This document shows, one piece after another, positions 53,742 through 62,835 of a stretch of DNA of 64,000 nt; within the stretch, counting starts at the first letter, position 1, and every line of letters begins with the position of its first letter. The DNA comes from Acidobacteriota bacterium (lineage in GTDB: Bacteria > Acidobacteriota > Blastocatellia > Chloracidobacteriales > JADJPF01). A program made the position numbers and the translations under genes. Where the stretch lies: the NCBI GenBank assembly GCA_016213785.1, contig JACQZQ010000061.1, positions 31,285 to 95,284 of the forward strand, in the 5' to 3' direction. The notes below the pieces were generated by a model that searched no databases, was not told where the DNA came from, and saw only the letters and a list, made by a program, of their open reading frames with translations.

Positions 53742-54896
53742 ATGAAAAAGTTGTTACCTGTATTTCTTGTTATCTGGGTCGATCTATTAGGTTTTAGCAT
53801 TATCTTGCCTTTGCTGCCTTACTATGCCAAAAGTTTAAGCCTTTCTGATCAAATAATAGGCTTACTAGTTGCTACCTATTCAATTTGCCAATTTATAGCA
53901 GGCCCGTTTTTAGGTGAAATGAGCGATATTAAAGGTCGTCGGCCTGTGCTACTTTATAGTCAAATAGGCTCATTACTAGGCTTTATAGTTTTAGGCTCAG
54001 CATTATTTTTACCTAATCCTGTAATTTGGCTATTTTTATCACGTGTTATAGATGGTTTATCTGGCGGTAATGTTACTGTAGTTCAAGCTTATATTAGCGA
54101 TGTTTTAGAGCCTGAAGAATGGACAAAAGGCTATGCTATTATTGGTGCTGCTTTTGGGCTTGGGTTTTTATTTGGGCCTGCACTTGGTGGAGTGCTATCA
54201 ACTTATGGTTATGAATGGCCTGCTTATGCTGCTGCATGTTGTTCTTTAATTAGCATTATAGGAACGTTTTTTCTTTTACCAGAACCTAAGCGTCGTATTA
54301 ATCCAGATCGCAAAGGTGGTCTAGCAGTTTATTTAAGAGTTTTTGATTACTTTAGGATAAGTAGTTTAAGGAATTTATTAATTATTTTTCTCTTCTTTGT
54401 TTTACCTTTTAATTTATATACATCAATGTTTTCTCTTTATGCGCTAAAACAACTAAGTTTTACGGCTCGCGATACAGGCTATTTTCTAGCTGTAGTTGGA
54501 TTGTTTGGTATAATTTGGCAAGGTGGAGCAGTTGGCCCAATAGTAAAAAGATTAGGAGAAACAAAGTCTTTAATTTTAGGTTTAACTTCAAATGCTATAG
54601 GGCTTTTTAGCATAGTTTTTGTTGATGTTTGGTGGAAATTAATTGTAGTAGCTGTGTTCTTTTCTTTTGGAACAGGAATGACTCGGCCAGCTTTAACTAG
54701 CTTAATTACCCAATCTGCTCCTGAAGATAGGCGGGGAGGGGTTTTAGGTATAACTTCTTCAATAGAAAGTTTTTCTCGAATTGCGGCCCCACTTATAGGA
54801 GGTTGGTTAATAGGGGGCTTACATGCAAACTGGTTAGGGCTTGCAGGAGGTATTTTTACTTTAATTGCGCTTCTCTTAACCGTTTTAGGTAGATAA
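53742..54896 (+). CDS. MFS transporter, TetA-like drug efflux branch
   Basis: The 384-aa membrane protein has about twelve transmembrane helices. Signature segments are VDLLGFSIILPLLPYYA (helix 1), the loop GEMSDIKGRRPVLL (motif A, G-x-x-x-D-x-x-G-R-R) and GLGFLFGPALGG (motif C, typical of antiporters). A second motif-A-like region and APLIGGWLIGG are found in the C-terminal half. It probably exports a small molecule in exchange for protons; the substrate is unknown. It stands alone between a secreted-protein gene and purL. A stem at 54891-54924 overlaps its stop codon. Confidence 0.9.
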   Translation: MKKLLPVFLVIWVDLLGFSIILPLLPYYAKSLSLSDQIIGLLVATYSICQFIAGPFLGEMSDIKGRRPVLLYSQIGSLLGFIVLGSALFLPNPVIWLFLSRVIDGLSGGNVTVVQAYISDVLEPEEWTKGYAIIGAAFGLGFLFGPALGGVLSTYGYEWPAYAAACCSLISIIGTFFLLPEPKRRINPDRKGGLAVYLRVFDYFRISSLRNLLIIFLFFVLPFNLYTSMFSLYALKQLSFTARDTGYFLAVVGLFGIIWQGGAVGPIVKRLGETKSLILGLTSNAIGLFSIVFVDVWWKLIVVAVFFSFGTGMTRPALTSLITQSAPEDRRGGVLGITSSIESFSRIAAPLIGGWLIGGLHANWLGLAGGIFTLIALLLTVLGR

Positions 54897-54924
54897 ACTA
54901 TAAGTAAGTATAGTTAGTTTATCT
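54891..54924 (+). terminator. hairpin overlapping the MFS stop codon
   Basis: AGATAAACTA (54891-54900) pairs perfectly with TAGTTTATCT (54915-54924), with a 14-nt loop. The stop codon TAA lies in the left arm. It is a likely transcript end or mRNA 3' stabiliser. Confidence 0.55.
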
Positions 54925-55031
54925 AGAGACTTAAAGCTATAAAGCTAAAGTTTAGCAGCTAAGAGTTGTCTTTTCTGAATACTGCCGTCATAATAATCTG
55001 TTTTTCTGATCCTTAAATTTCCTAAAGAGTT

Positions 55032-57290
55032 ATGATAGAACAAATTACCCCTGCCATTATTGCTAATCACGGCCTCAGTACTGAGGAATATCAAAAAATT
55101 GAAACTTTACTTGGGCGTTCACCAAATTTAACTGAATTAGGTATTTTTTCAGTTATGTGGTCTGAACACTGCTCTTATAAGTCTTCTCGCTTTCACTTAA
55201 AACGCCTTCCTACAAAAGGCGATGTGGTTGTACAAGGGCCAGGTGAAAATGCTGGTATTGTTGATATTGGAAGTGATTGGTGTGTTGCTTTTAAGATTGA
55301 GTCTCATAATCACCCAAGCTTTATTGAACCTTTCCAAGGCGCTGCAACAGGTGTTGGAGGCATACTAAGAGATATTTTTACTATGGGCGCAAGACCTCTT
55401 GCTATTCTTAATAGCTTAAGATTTGGCTCCTTAGAAACATCTCATAACCGCTATTTAATGAATAAAGTAGTAGCCGGAATTGCTAACTATGGTAATAGCT
55501 TTGGCTGCCCAACTCTAGGCGGTGAGATCTATTTTGATAATTGCTATAGTAAAAACCCTTTAGTCAATGTTTTTGCTTTAGGTGTAATGAAAAGAGATCA
55601 AATTTTTTTAGGCAAAGCTACTGGAATCGGAAACTCAGTCATTTACGTAGGTGCAAAAACTGGGCGCGATGGTATTCATGGTGCAACAATGGCATCTGCT
55701 GAATTTGATGAAACTACCCAAGAAAAACGCCCAACTGTACAAGTAGGAGATCCTTTCTTAGAAAAACTTCTTCTTGAAGCTTGTCTTGAGGCTATGAGGT
55801 CTGGCTCTGTTGTTGGTATTCAAGATATGGGAGCAGCAGGGCTTACTTGTTCAAGCTGTGAAATGGGTGCTAGAGGCGCTACTGGTATTGACATAGAGCT
55901 TAATTTAGTCCCGCTACGTGAAACAGGTATGACTCCTTATGAGATTATGCTTTCAGAATCTCAAGAGCGAATGTTACTCGTTGCTCAACCTGGCAGAGAA
56001 CGCGAAGTAATAGATATTTTTACTCGTTGGGGATTAGATGCTGTAACAATCGGGCGTGTAACTGATACAAAACACCTAAGAGTATTTCATAGTAATATAC
56101 TAGTTGCAGATATACCCAACAGTGCTTTAACTGATGAAGCCCCAATTTATAATCGCCCAATGCAGGCTATAGATAACCCTCAACCAAGCAAAGAAGAAAT
56201 AGCAAAAAACTATCCTTTGGCACTAGAAGATGTTAATAAAACTTTTAACCAACTTCTAACTTCTCCAAACCTTTGCTCTAGAAAATGGGTTTATAGCCAA
56301 TATGATCACATGGTTAGAACAAATACTATAGTGCTGCCTGGCTCTGACTCTGCTGTAATTCGTATTAAAGAAACCCGTAAAGCTATTGCAATGAGTCTAG
56401 ATGGTAATGGACGTTATTGTCACTTAAACCCATATGAAGGTGCAAAACTCGCTATTGCTGAAGGTTGCCGTAATTTAGTTGTTACAGGTGCAAAACCTCT
56501 AGCCGCAACTAATTGTTTAAATTTTGCTTCTCCAGAACGACCCCAAGTAATGTGGGCATTTAGCCAAGTAGTTGATGGTATTAAAGATGCTTGTCAAAGC
56601 TTTTCTACTCCAATAACTGGAGGTAATGTTAGCTTTTATAATGAAACCGAAGGAGAAGGAGTTTATCCAACTCCTGTAGTCGGTTTAGTTGGCCTAGTAG
56701 AAGATACTAAGCAGATAACCACTTGTGGTTTTAAGTTCCCTGATGAAATTGTTTTACTCTTAGGGGAAACTAAAGAAGATTTAGGTGGTAGCGAATACTT
56801 AGCCTACCTACATAATCAAATTATTGGTCAAGTTCCAAGCCTAGATTTAGATTATGAAAAACAAATTCAGCAGTTTTGCTTAAAAATAATTAATAGAGGT
56901 TTAGTCTCATCTGCCCATGATGTTTCTGATGGAGGGCTATTAATTGCTTTAGCAGAATGTACTTTAGCTTCACAAAGCCGAAATTTAATTGGAGCGACTT
57001 TTGAAATAAACCTAAGCTCTCAAGCTTTTGCTGATAATGTTTCCTTTGCCGCAGCACTTTTTGGGGAATCTCCTTCACGTATAATTATTTCAGTAAAAGA
57101 AAATAAGCTAAAAGATGTTGAGGAATTAGCAAAAGAGCAAAATATTGTTTGTACCCGCCTTGGACGTACAGGCGGCGAAAATTTTCTTGTAAAACTTAAT
57201 GGTCAAGAACTTATTAATGAAAATCTTGCAGAACTTAATAATAAATGGCAAAAAGGTTTAGACAATTTACTAGATAATTCTATTATGTAG
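55032..57290 (+). CDS. purL: phosphoribosylformylglycinamidine synthase subunit PurL
   Basis: The 752-aa enzyme is the small, stand-alone PurL type (about 720-770 aa). It has [20 protein letters not shown] near 40-60 (catalytic His), [35 protein letters not shown] (ATP and substrate site) and the second repeat with [15 protein letters not shown] and [11 protein letters not shown]. With PurS and PurQ it converts FGAR to FGAM in purine synthesis. Neither partner is in the window. It is the first gene of a tight set with plsC (11-bp gap) and a hexapeptide acyltransferase (6-bp gap), which is odd functionally but clear in layout. Confidence 0.96.
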   Translation: MIEQITPAIIANHGLSTEEYQKIETLLGRSPNLTELGIFSVMWSEHCSYKSSRFHLKRLPTKGDVVVQGPGENAGIVDIGSDWCVAFKIESHNHPSFIEPFQGAATGVGGILRDIFTMGARPLAILNSLRFGSLETSHNRYLMNKVVAGIANYGNSFGCPTLGGEIYFDNCYSKNPLVNVFALGVMKRDQIFLGKATGIGNSVIYVGAKTGRDGIHGATMASAEFDETTQEKRPTVQVGDPFLEKLLLEACLEAMRSGSVVGIQDMGAAGLTCSSCEMGARGATGIDIELNLVPLRETGMTPYEIMLSESQERMLLVAQPGREREVIDIFTRWGLDAVTIGRVTDTKHLRVFHSNILVADIPNSALTDEAPIYNRPMQAIDNPQPSKEEIAKNYPLALEDVNKTFNQLLTSPNLCSRKWVYSQYDHMVRTNTIVLPGSDSAVIRIKETRKAIAMSLDGNGRYCHLNPYEGAKLAIAEGCRNLVVTGAKPLAATNCLNFASPERPQVMWAFSQVVDGIKDACQSFSTPITGGNVSFYNETEGEGVYPTPVVGLVGLVEDTKQITTCGFKFPDEIVLLLGETKEDLGGSEYLAYLHNQIIGQVPSLDLDYEKQIQQFCLKIINRGLVSSAHDVSDGGLLIALAECTLASQSRNLIGATFEINLSSQAFADNVSFAAALFGESPSRIIISVKENKLKDVEELAKEQNIVCTRLGRTGGENFLVKLNGQELINENLAELNNKWQKGLDNLLDNSIM

Positions 57291-57301
57291 TAGGTACTAA
57301 T

Positions 57302-58162
57302 ATGGCTGATCAAGAACAAAAAAATTTGGGAAACGAAGATGAAAAATCTGAATTAGATGAAAAATCTAAATCAGAAAAAGAATCACAAGCTTTAGTAAAA
57401 ACCGATAGTAAACCTAATGTTGGAGCATCAATGACTACTAAAGTCGGCGTAGGTTTTGGTCTAGCTTTAGGTATTACTGCAATAAGTTCTTATGTAATTT
57501 TCCGGCTGATGAATAGAGTAAAAGTAGAGGGACTAGAAAATATTCCAACCGAACATGAAAATGTACTCTACTGCTTAAACCATAACTCAATGCTAGATAA
57601 TTTTGCTTTTGAAACAACAGTCTATTTACCTAAGATATTTTTTAAGCCAGAATATTTACCAGTGAATTTAGCAGACAGAAAGAATTTTTTTGGTGATCCT
57701 GCGTCACGTAAATTTAAAGATAAAGTGATGAGACTTTTAGGAAAACACTTTTTTACACATTTACGGGCTTATCCTGTAGATCGTCAAGGCGGTGATATGG
57801 GGCAAGTAGACAAGTGGGTGGAACTATTAAAACATAATATTGTAGTCGTTTTTCCTGAAGGAACACGTTCCCGAACTGGACAAATTGCTGAAGGTAAACC
57901 AGGTGTTGGCAAGATGATTTATCAAGCACGCCCTACGGTAATTCCTGTACGTATGATTGGAATGGATGAGGTTTTAGCTGTAGGAAAAATTATTCCTCGT
58001 GCTTTTCGTACTGTTCATATTGTAATAGGAAAACCTATGGATTTAACTGAATGGATAAATTACCCTTTGCCTAGCGATCCTGGAGAATGCTATGGTCTTT
58101 TTAAGGGAATTGCTGATGAAGTAATTGATGCTATTAAAGCCTTAAAACCAAGTGGAAAATAA
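57302..58162 (+). CDS. plsC: 1-acyl-glycerol-3-phosphate acyltransferase family protein
   Basis: The 286-aa protein has a charged N-terminal extension (about 1-45, Lys/Glu/Ser-rich), a transmembrane helix (about 48-68) and a PlsC domain (about 75-275). The catalytic NHxxxxD motif is NHNSMLD (H94, D99). The substrate loop is FPEGTRSRTG (184-193). It should transfer an acyl chain to lysophosphatidic acid at the inner membrane, making phosphatidic acid. It lies 11 bp downstream of purL and 6 bp upstream of another acyltransferase. The unusually long polar N-terminus is the only oddity. Confidence 0.88.
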   Translation: MADQEQKNLGNEDEKSELDEKSKSEKESQALVKTDSKPNVGASMTTKVGVGFGLALGITAISSYVIFRLMNRVKVEGLENIPTEHENVLYCLNHNSMLDNFAFETTVYLPKIFFKPEYLPVNLADRKNFFGDPASRKFKDKVMRLLGKHFFTHLRAYPVDRQGGDMGQVDKWVELLKHNIVVVFPEGTRSRTGQIAEGKPGVGKMIYQARPTVIPVRMIGMDEVLAVGKIIPRAFRTVHIVIGKPMDLTEWINYPLPSDPGECYGLFKGIADEVIDAIKALKPSGK

Positions 58163-58168
58163 ACTTTT

Positions 58169-58693
58169 ATGAGTCAGATAAAACAATATCGTTCACATGG
58201 TAGCGGAACATTCCAACTAACTGATTTTAAGCGAGTTGGAGATAATGTAATCTTTGAAGCTGGGACGCTTGTTTTTCATGCTGAAAATATTTCATTAGGT
58301 AATAATATTTATATAGGCCATTATGCAATCTTAAAAGCTTATTACAGAAATGAAATGGTAATAGGGGATAATGTTTGGATTGGGCAACAATGTTTTTTTC
58401 ATAGTGCTGGAGGTATTTTTATTGAAGAAAATGTAGGCATTGGCCCAGGAACACAGATTTTAACTAGTCGTCATAGTGAAGAAGGTAGGGAAATCCCTAT
58501 TTTATTTAGCACGCTAGAAATGGCACCAGTAAGAATTGGTCGTAATAGTGACATTGGGGTAGGCTCAATAATTTTGCCTGGGGTTAGTATTGGAGAAGGC
58601 TGCCAAGTCGGCGCAGGCTCAGTCGTGACAGCGGATACTGAGCCTTTTTCAGTAGTTGCTGGCACGCCTGCACGCTTACTCCGCCTACGCTAA
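58169..58693 (+). CDS. left-handed beta-helix (hexapeptide) acyltransferase
   Basis: The 174-aa protein is built on hexapeptide repeats (about 25-170): LGNNIYIGHYAIL, IGDNVWIGQQCFF, IEENVGIGPGTQIL, IGRNSDIGVGSIILPGVSIG and GCQVGAGSVV. A catalytic His is likely in TSRHSEEGREIP, the loop typical of sugar O-acetyltransferases (maltose/galactoside type or WbbJ-like). It likely acetylates a sugar or glycolipid. It follows plsC closely in the purL set. Its last 110 bp overlap the 3' end of a convergent DinB-like gene. Confidence 0.86.
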   Translation: MSQIKQYRSHGSGTFQLTDFKRVGDNVIFEAGTLVFHAENISLGNNIYIGHYAILKAYYRNEMVIGDNVWIGQQCFFHSAGGIFIEENVGIGPGTQILTSRHSEEGREIPILFSTLEMAPVRIGRNSDIGVGSIILPGVSIGEGCQVGAGSVVTADTEPFSVVAGTPARLLRLR

Positions 58694-59249
58694 TTTTAGA
58701 AATATCCTCCTTAATTGCCTTGTCTGAAGGGGGAATAAGGCCATTAAGTTGATAGTAAATTATTGTTTGTCCATAAACTTCATCTGAATGGCTAACTGAT
58801 TTAGTCCAAATTTGTTCTACTTGATTAAGATCTCTTTCGCTTAAATGAGCAAGTTCTCTTGAAACTTCAGAAACAGACTCTTTTAATATTTTAACAATTT
58901 TATCTTTTGTGGGATATTCTTTAACTGCTAATTCAATTACTTGAGTCTCTCCTTTTATTGCATTGATAACAGTGAAGTTATGGCTAGCAACGTGTAACAT
59001 TTGTTCAGCAAAACTTAAGGTTTTGCCACTTGGACGAAAATGATAGCGATCTGAAGGAAAATTCTCTGCCATCTCTACTAGCTTACTATTTACATCATTA
59101 AGCCGCTTAGAAAAACGACTATTAATAGAACAGGACTCAGGTTGAGATGGAGTAAATAAAAAGGGTTTAATACCATCGTGATTCATTAATCCTAAGGTTA
59201 ATAATGCGACTAATGACCATTTAATTGCTAAACGACGACTTTTTCTCAT
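58584..59249 (-). CDS. exported DinB-like protein
   Basis: The ATG at 59249 has AAAGGAG 8 nt upstream; an earlier TTG would overlap that site. The 221-aa protein has a hydrophobic N-terminus (about 8-24, signal or anchor) and then a DinB-like four-helix domain, with FSKRLNDVNSKLVEMAEN, PSGKTLSFAEQMLHVASHNF and HSDEVYGQTIIYYQLNGLIPPSD. The conserved His near H87/H90 and the late H would bind metal. Most DinB proteins end soon after the PPS motif. Here the frame continues about 40 residues into the opposing acyltransferase gene, so the original stop may have been lost. The start and fold are well supported, the true end less so. Confidence 0.75.
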   Translation of the reverse strand: MRKSRRLAIKWSLVALLTLGLMNHDGIKPFLFTPSQPESCSINSRFSKRLNDVNSKLVEMAENFPSDRYHFRPSGKTLSFAEQMLHVASHNFTVINAIKGETQVIELAVKEYPTKDKIVKILKESVSEVSRELAHLSERDLNQVEQIWTKSVSHSDEVYGQTIIYYQLNGLIPPSDKAIKEDISKISVGGVSVQACQQLLKKAQYPLSRLSLRRLGSLLQY

Positions 59250-59503
59250 GACCTGAACTCCTTTCTTCAAGCATTGGCAGAGGATGTATATCCAAAAACT
59301 GTGCCAAAGTTTACAAAAAGTTAAGTGTTTTTGTTAGACGACTTAGGAAAGTTTGGGCAAAATTGAAATCAAATTTGGTGCCCGCTTATGGGATTACGTT
59401 GTTCAAACTTGAAAAGGTTTAGAGTTTTTCCTAAAAATCCGATAAATTTTTTTCTTCTCATATCTTTATGCTATTTATAGGCATTTATTTGTTCTAATTA
59501 AAT

Positions 59504-60181
59504 TTATGCATCTACTTGTTCTAGTAAATCTGCTAGTTGGACTAAGTTATTTACTTGATAAGTTGGATAAGGACCACCTTCATTAGCTTTTTCATTTTTA
59601 CGATTAACCCAAACAGAGGGAATTTCAAGTGAATTGGTTGGGATAATGTCATGAAAATAACTTTGTGCTGCATGTAACCAACCTGTTTTTTTTCCTCGTC
59701 TATCGCGTGCAACAAAAAAATGCTCTAAATTTGGTTTATAAGAATGAACTTGTTCTGCTGTTACAACTAGTTGAAAATTCACTGTAAAATGCTTACGGGT
59801 TTCAGCTAGCAACTCATCATCAATATTTGAAAGTAACCCTAGCTGATAGCGCTTAGCAAGTCTTTCTAATGCATTATTAGTATCAGTAAAGGGCTGCCAA
59901 GAGGGTAAACTAGTGGCTAAAAATCTAGCTCGCTCTGTAGAAATTTCCCAACCTAATTTTATTGCCATACGCTCTGCTACTTCGGTTAATATATCTGAGT
60001 AAAGTTGATAGAATTCTGCTTGAACTACTGGTTCTATTTCAGCATGCGCTCTAACAATCTCTTCTTTAGTAAAATCTTTTCCATCTTTACTGGCTTCTTT
60101 TTGAAATGCATTAGTAATGCCATTTTCCCAATCAATCAAAGTTCCATAACAATCAAAAGTAATAATCTCAAATTGAGGCAT
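59504..60181 (-). CDS. HAD hydrolase, type II haloacid-dehalogenase-like
   Basis: The 225-aa protein has the HAD nucleophile in ITFDCYGTLIDWE (D10). The residue two after the Asp is Tyr, as in L-2-haloacid dehalogenases, and not the second Asp of phosphatases. Further motifs are LLSNIDDELL (motif II Ser), KPNLEHF (motif III Lys) and the acidic or aromatic motif IV region near HDIIPTNSLEIPSVWVNRK. A hydrolytic role on a small organic halide or related substrate is possible, although many such proteins have other activities. The length is normal. It stands alone. Confidence 0.87.
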   Translation of the reverse strand: MPQFEIITFDCYGTLIDWENGITNAFQKEASKDGKDFTKEEIVRAHAEIEPVVQAEFYQLYSDILTEVAERMAIKLGWEISTERARFLATSLPSWQPFTDTNNALERLAKRYQLGLLSNIDDELLAETRKHFTVNFQLVVTAEQVHSYKPNLEHFFVARDRRGKKTGWLHAAQSYFHDIIPTNSLEIPSVWVNRKNEKANEGGPYPTYQVNNLVQLADLLEQVDA

Positions 60182-60687
60182 TGATTTCTATAATCTCCTA
60201 AGTAATAAGATTAGTTTTTAGGATAAAAGAAAACTTTAGTAAAATCACTAGTGATCTGCTTTTTCTTTCCGTTTAGATTTTTAATAGAAATTAATATAGA
60301 ATTACTTAAGCTTTTATTGACTTGCCAAAAATGGCACATTTATATTTATCAACTTGCCAAAAATGGCAGATAAATTAATAAAAAAGAAAAAAAACTTAAA
60401 ACAGCGAAAAATTAGTAACTTATTGATTTTGAATAATTAACACTATATTTCCTAATCTGACATTTTTATTTTTTGCTATGGAATAAAAATTGCGCTTAGG
60501 GAAATTGCTTTGTAAAAAAATCAAACAAACAATAGAACTTCCCTAAGAAAAGTATCGAGGTTATAATGTTGCGCTACGTTTGATTTTCTAAGGCTAGTCC
60601 TTAATTTTCATTATTTATTTCAAGTTTATATTTTTTAAGAATTACATCACTTTACGATTAATTGGTAGGAAAGGAAATTTTAACGCT
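60182..60687. promoter_or_regulatory. pilC upstream region with two TGCCAAAAATGGCA sites
   Basis: This 506-bp gap contains ACTTGCCAAAAATGGCA twice. The dyad cores are at 60323-60336 and 60355-60368, a 32-bp spacing that places both on the same face of the helix. The same core, inverted, occurs past the 3' end of pilC. No coding frame was seen in the rest. A pilus-gene operator or promoter element is the natural reading; a sigma-54 site was considered but does not fit. Confidence 0.6.
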
Positions 60688-61872
60688 ATGTCAGAAAATA
60701 ACCCAGAAAATAACCCATTTAAGCAAATGAAACGTAGCGAAGCTAAACGTTCTAGTGTTGATACAAGTTTAGCCGTTAAAGACGAAGAACTATTAACATT
60801 TACAGAGAGTTGTAGGGATCTTTATGAAACAGGTGTCCCAATCAATGAAATAATGAGACAACTTCAACGAGCAATCCCAAATAAAAACTTCTCTATGGGG
60901 ATAGGTTTACTAGTAGATGACCTAGAAAATGGTAAACTTTTAAGCGAAGCAATGGGACGATTCCCTAAGGTATTTGGAGATGATTACCGCTCCTTAATTC
61001 GCGCTGCTGAAAAATCAGGCAAATGGACTCGTAAACGCGATAGATATGGAGAAATGAAAGAAGGCATTTTAGATATGTTAATTAACTATCTAAAACGTCG
61101 CAAAGGCGCTCGTGAAAGAGTAAAAGCCGGTTTAATTTATCCTTCTTTTATTATTGGTGCTTTACTTGTAGCCGTAGCATTTTTTGCCTTCCTTATTTTA
61201 CCTACGCTAAAGGACTTGTTTAGTAGCATTAATCCAAATTTAGTAAAAGGCTCAATTACTGGTACTCTATTTACCTCAGGAGAGTTTGTTAGAGAATATT
61301 GGTGGTTGATCTTAATTACAGTAGGGGGCGTATCTGGTTTTATTTACAATTATTTTAAGTCCGATGCTGGTAAAAAATTTTGGGCACATTACCAATTAAG
61401 GGCTAGAGGTGTTGCACCTATTTTTGTTAATATGAATATGGGTGAAATTATGTGGTTAATGGGTACGCTATTTTCCGCTGGTTTAACTCCTCAAGAAGTT
61501 TTAGAAATTCTAGCTAGTTCAACTACTAACCAAGAAATATCAAAAGCTTTAGAGCTTGCAAAAGAGTATTTATATCAAGGTATTCCTTTTTGTGACGCGC
61601 TTAAAAAAGCACATTGGACATTTGATGGTCAGGTTTATATGGTGATTTCTAGTGCTCAAAAAAGCGGCACTTTAGGCTCTACCTTACAAAACTATGCTTC
61701 CCAACTATTTGAAAAAGTTGATCAAGGCATAGACAAATTCCTTAAAATGCTTGAACCAGCAATTTTGATTGTTGCTGGAATTTTTGTAGGGATACTAGTA
61801 ATAGGATTTTATGGCGGGCTTAGTGGCGCTGTTGCTGGAATAGGCAATAATGGCATGCCTGTCACATATTAA
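60688..61872 (+). CDS. pilC: type II secretion / type IV pilus inner membrane platform protein (GspF/PilC)
   Basis: The 394-aa protein has two T2SSF domains. The first (about 33-160) is LLTFTESCRDLYETGVPINE through LIRAAEKSGKW. The second (about 245-370) is IMWLMGTLFSAGLTPQEVLEIL through ISSAQKSGTLGSTL. Three transmembrane helices lie at about 155-177, 208-227 and 363-385. PilC/GspF is the inner membrane platform on which pilin subunits are assembled. Three prepilin genes follow after 353 bp. The polar N-terminus (about 1-28) is short. The symbol is used for the family; a GspF of a type II secretion system is an equal option. Confidence 0.88.
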   Translation: MSENNPENNPFKQMKRSEAKRSSVDTSLAVKDEELLTFTESCRDLYETGVPINEIMRQLQRAIPNKNFSMGIGLLVDDLENGKLLSEAMGRFPKVFGDDYRSLIRAAEKSGKWTRKRDRYGEMKEGILDMLINYLKRRKGARERVKAGLIYPSFIIGALLVAVAFFAFLILPTLKDLFSSINPNLVKGSITGTLFTSGEFVREYWWLILITVGGVSGFIYNYFKSDAGKKFWAHYQLRARGVAPIFVNMNMGEIMWLMGTLFSAGLTPQEVLEILASSTTNQEISKALELAKEYLYQGIPFCDALKKAHWTFDGQVYMVISSAQKSGTLGSTLQNYASQLFEKVDQGIDKFLKMLEPAILIVAGIFVGILVIGFYGGLSGAVAGIGNNGMPVTY

Positions 61873-62225
61873 TTTTTATAGCTTCTGTCATTTTTGGCAG
61901 TTGTGCCAGAAATGACAGAACACACCATTGCCATTTTTGGCAGTTACTTAAAAATAATTTAAGACTTTAGAGCTATTTTTAACCTCTTTAAGTCCTTAAA
62001 TACTTATTTTATTTATAGTAGGAAAAACAACTGAGCTTATAGGGCTAGATATTAACTTAAGGCACATTGATTGCACTATTTGAGCGCAAAATAAAACCTT
62101 AAATATCTAACTATTACTCATAACACATTAAAGTCATAATATTTAATTAATATTTAATTAGTATTTCTTAGTATATTTAATTAGTATTATACTTTTTAAC
62201 TAAATCAAACATAAGGTAAATTTAT
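61873..62225. promoter_or_regulatory. hairpin and inverted dyad site between pilC and the prepilins
   Basis: Twelve bases after the pilC stop codon, a 15-bp hairpin (61885-61899 with 61904-61918, one mismatch, loop GTTG) is built from variants of the dyad (TGTCATTTTTGGCA and TGCCAGAAATGACA). A perfect copy in inverse orientation, TGCCATTTTTGGCA, lies at 61929-61942. The rest of the 353-bp gap is AT-rich, with TATTTAATTA-type repeats at about 62140-62185, and presumably holds the prepilin promoter. Confidence 0.55.
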
Positions 62226-62792
62226 ATGAAAGGCTTTACAATAATAGAATTAATCATAGGTTTAGCTATTGCGGCAGTTGCCGTAGTAGTGGTAACTGTA
62301 AGTATCGGCCCAGGCATTGCCAATCTACAGCCAGATCGAGTCATTATTCAAATAGCCTCTAACCTTTCAGAAGCAAAACGCGCCGCCTTAAGAGGTAGTC
62401 TAGACATAAAAAAACGAACTTTTGACCTAAGAGAAGATCTTAAAATTTCAACTCAAGGCGTAGTCGTTACTACTGAACCTATTGAAAGCTCAAGCCAATG
62501 TAGTAGCAATTGTTCTTCTGATGAACTACTAATGTGTGTTTCAGGTCAGCCATTTTGTTTTACCCCTTCTAACACTTTTACTTTTGAGCGATTTTCAGGG
62601 AAAGCCCCAGAATCGCACGCAATCTTTGTAATAAGTAGCAAACGAAAACTTGCCATTCTAATAAATGAATCAGGTGATTATGCTATTGTAGAAATGATTC
62701 AAGGCCAATGGAGATCTCGCACAGATTTACAAAATCTTACTGCTCCTAATCAATCTACTAAGAAAAATGAGGAAATTACACCTAATAAGTAG
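62226..62792 (+). CDS. prepilin-like protein, GspH/FimT type
   Basis: The 188-aa protein has a minimal class III leader (MKG) cut before FTIIELIIGLAIAAVAVVVV. Glu5 of the mature form, needed for assembly and methylation, is present. The N-terminal helix (about 4-26) is followed by a globular domain with ASNLSEAKRAALRGSL (about 55-70), typical of FimT/GspH minor pilins. Four Cys in a short stretch (CSSNCSSDELLMC, then FC) probably form disulfides. It is the first of at least three prepilin genes in a row (43 and 86 bp gaps), and AAGG precedes its ATG. Confidence 0.87.
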   Translation: MKGFTIIELIIGLAIAAVAVVVVTVSIGPGIANLQPDRVIIQIASNLSEAKRAALRGSLDIKKRTFDLREDLKISTQGVVVTTEPIESSSQCSSNCSSDELLMCVSGQPFCFTPSNTFTFERFSGKAPESHAIFVISSKRKLAILINESGDYAIVEMIQGQWRSRTDLQNLTAPNQSTKKNEEITPNK

Positions 62793-62835
62793 CCGGAATT
62801 TTGATAATTTATTTTGACCAGATCAGGAGATTTAT

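Noticed and set aside
60323..60368. A sigma-54 promoter (TGGCAC...TTGC) upstream of pilC
   Set aside because: TGGCAC is present at the first dyad site, but no TTGC element lies at the required spacing. The repeated dyad explains the sequence better.
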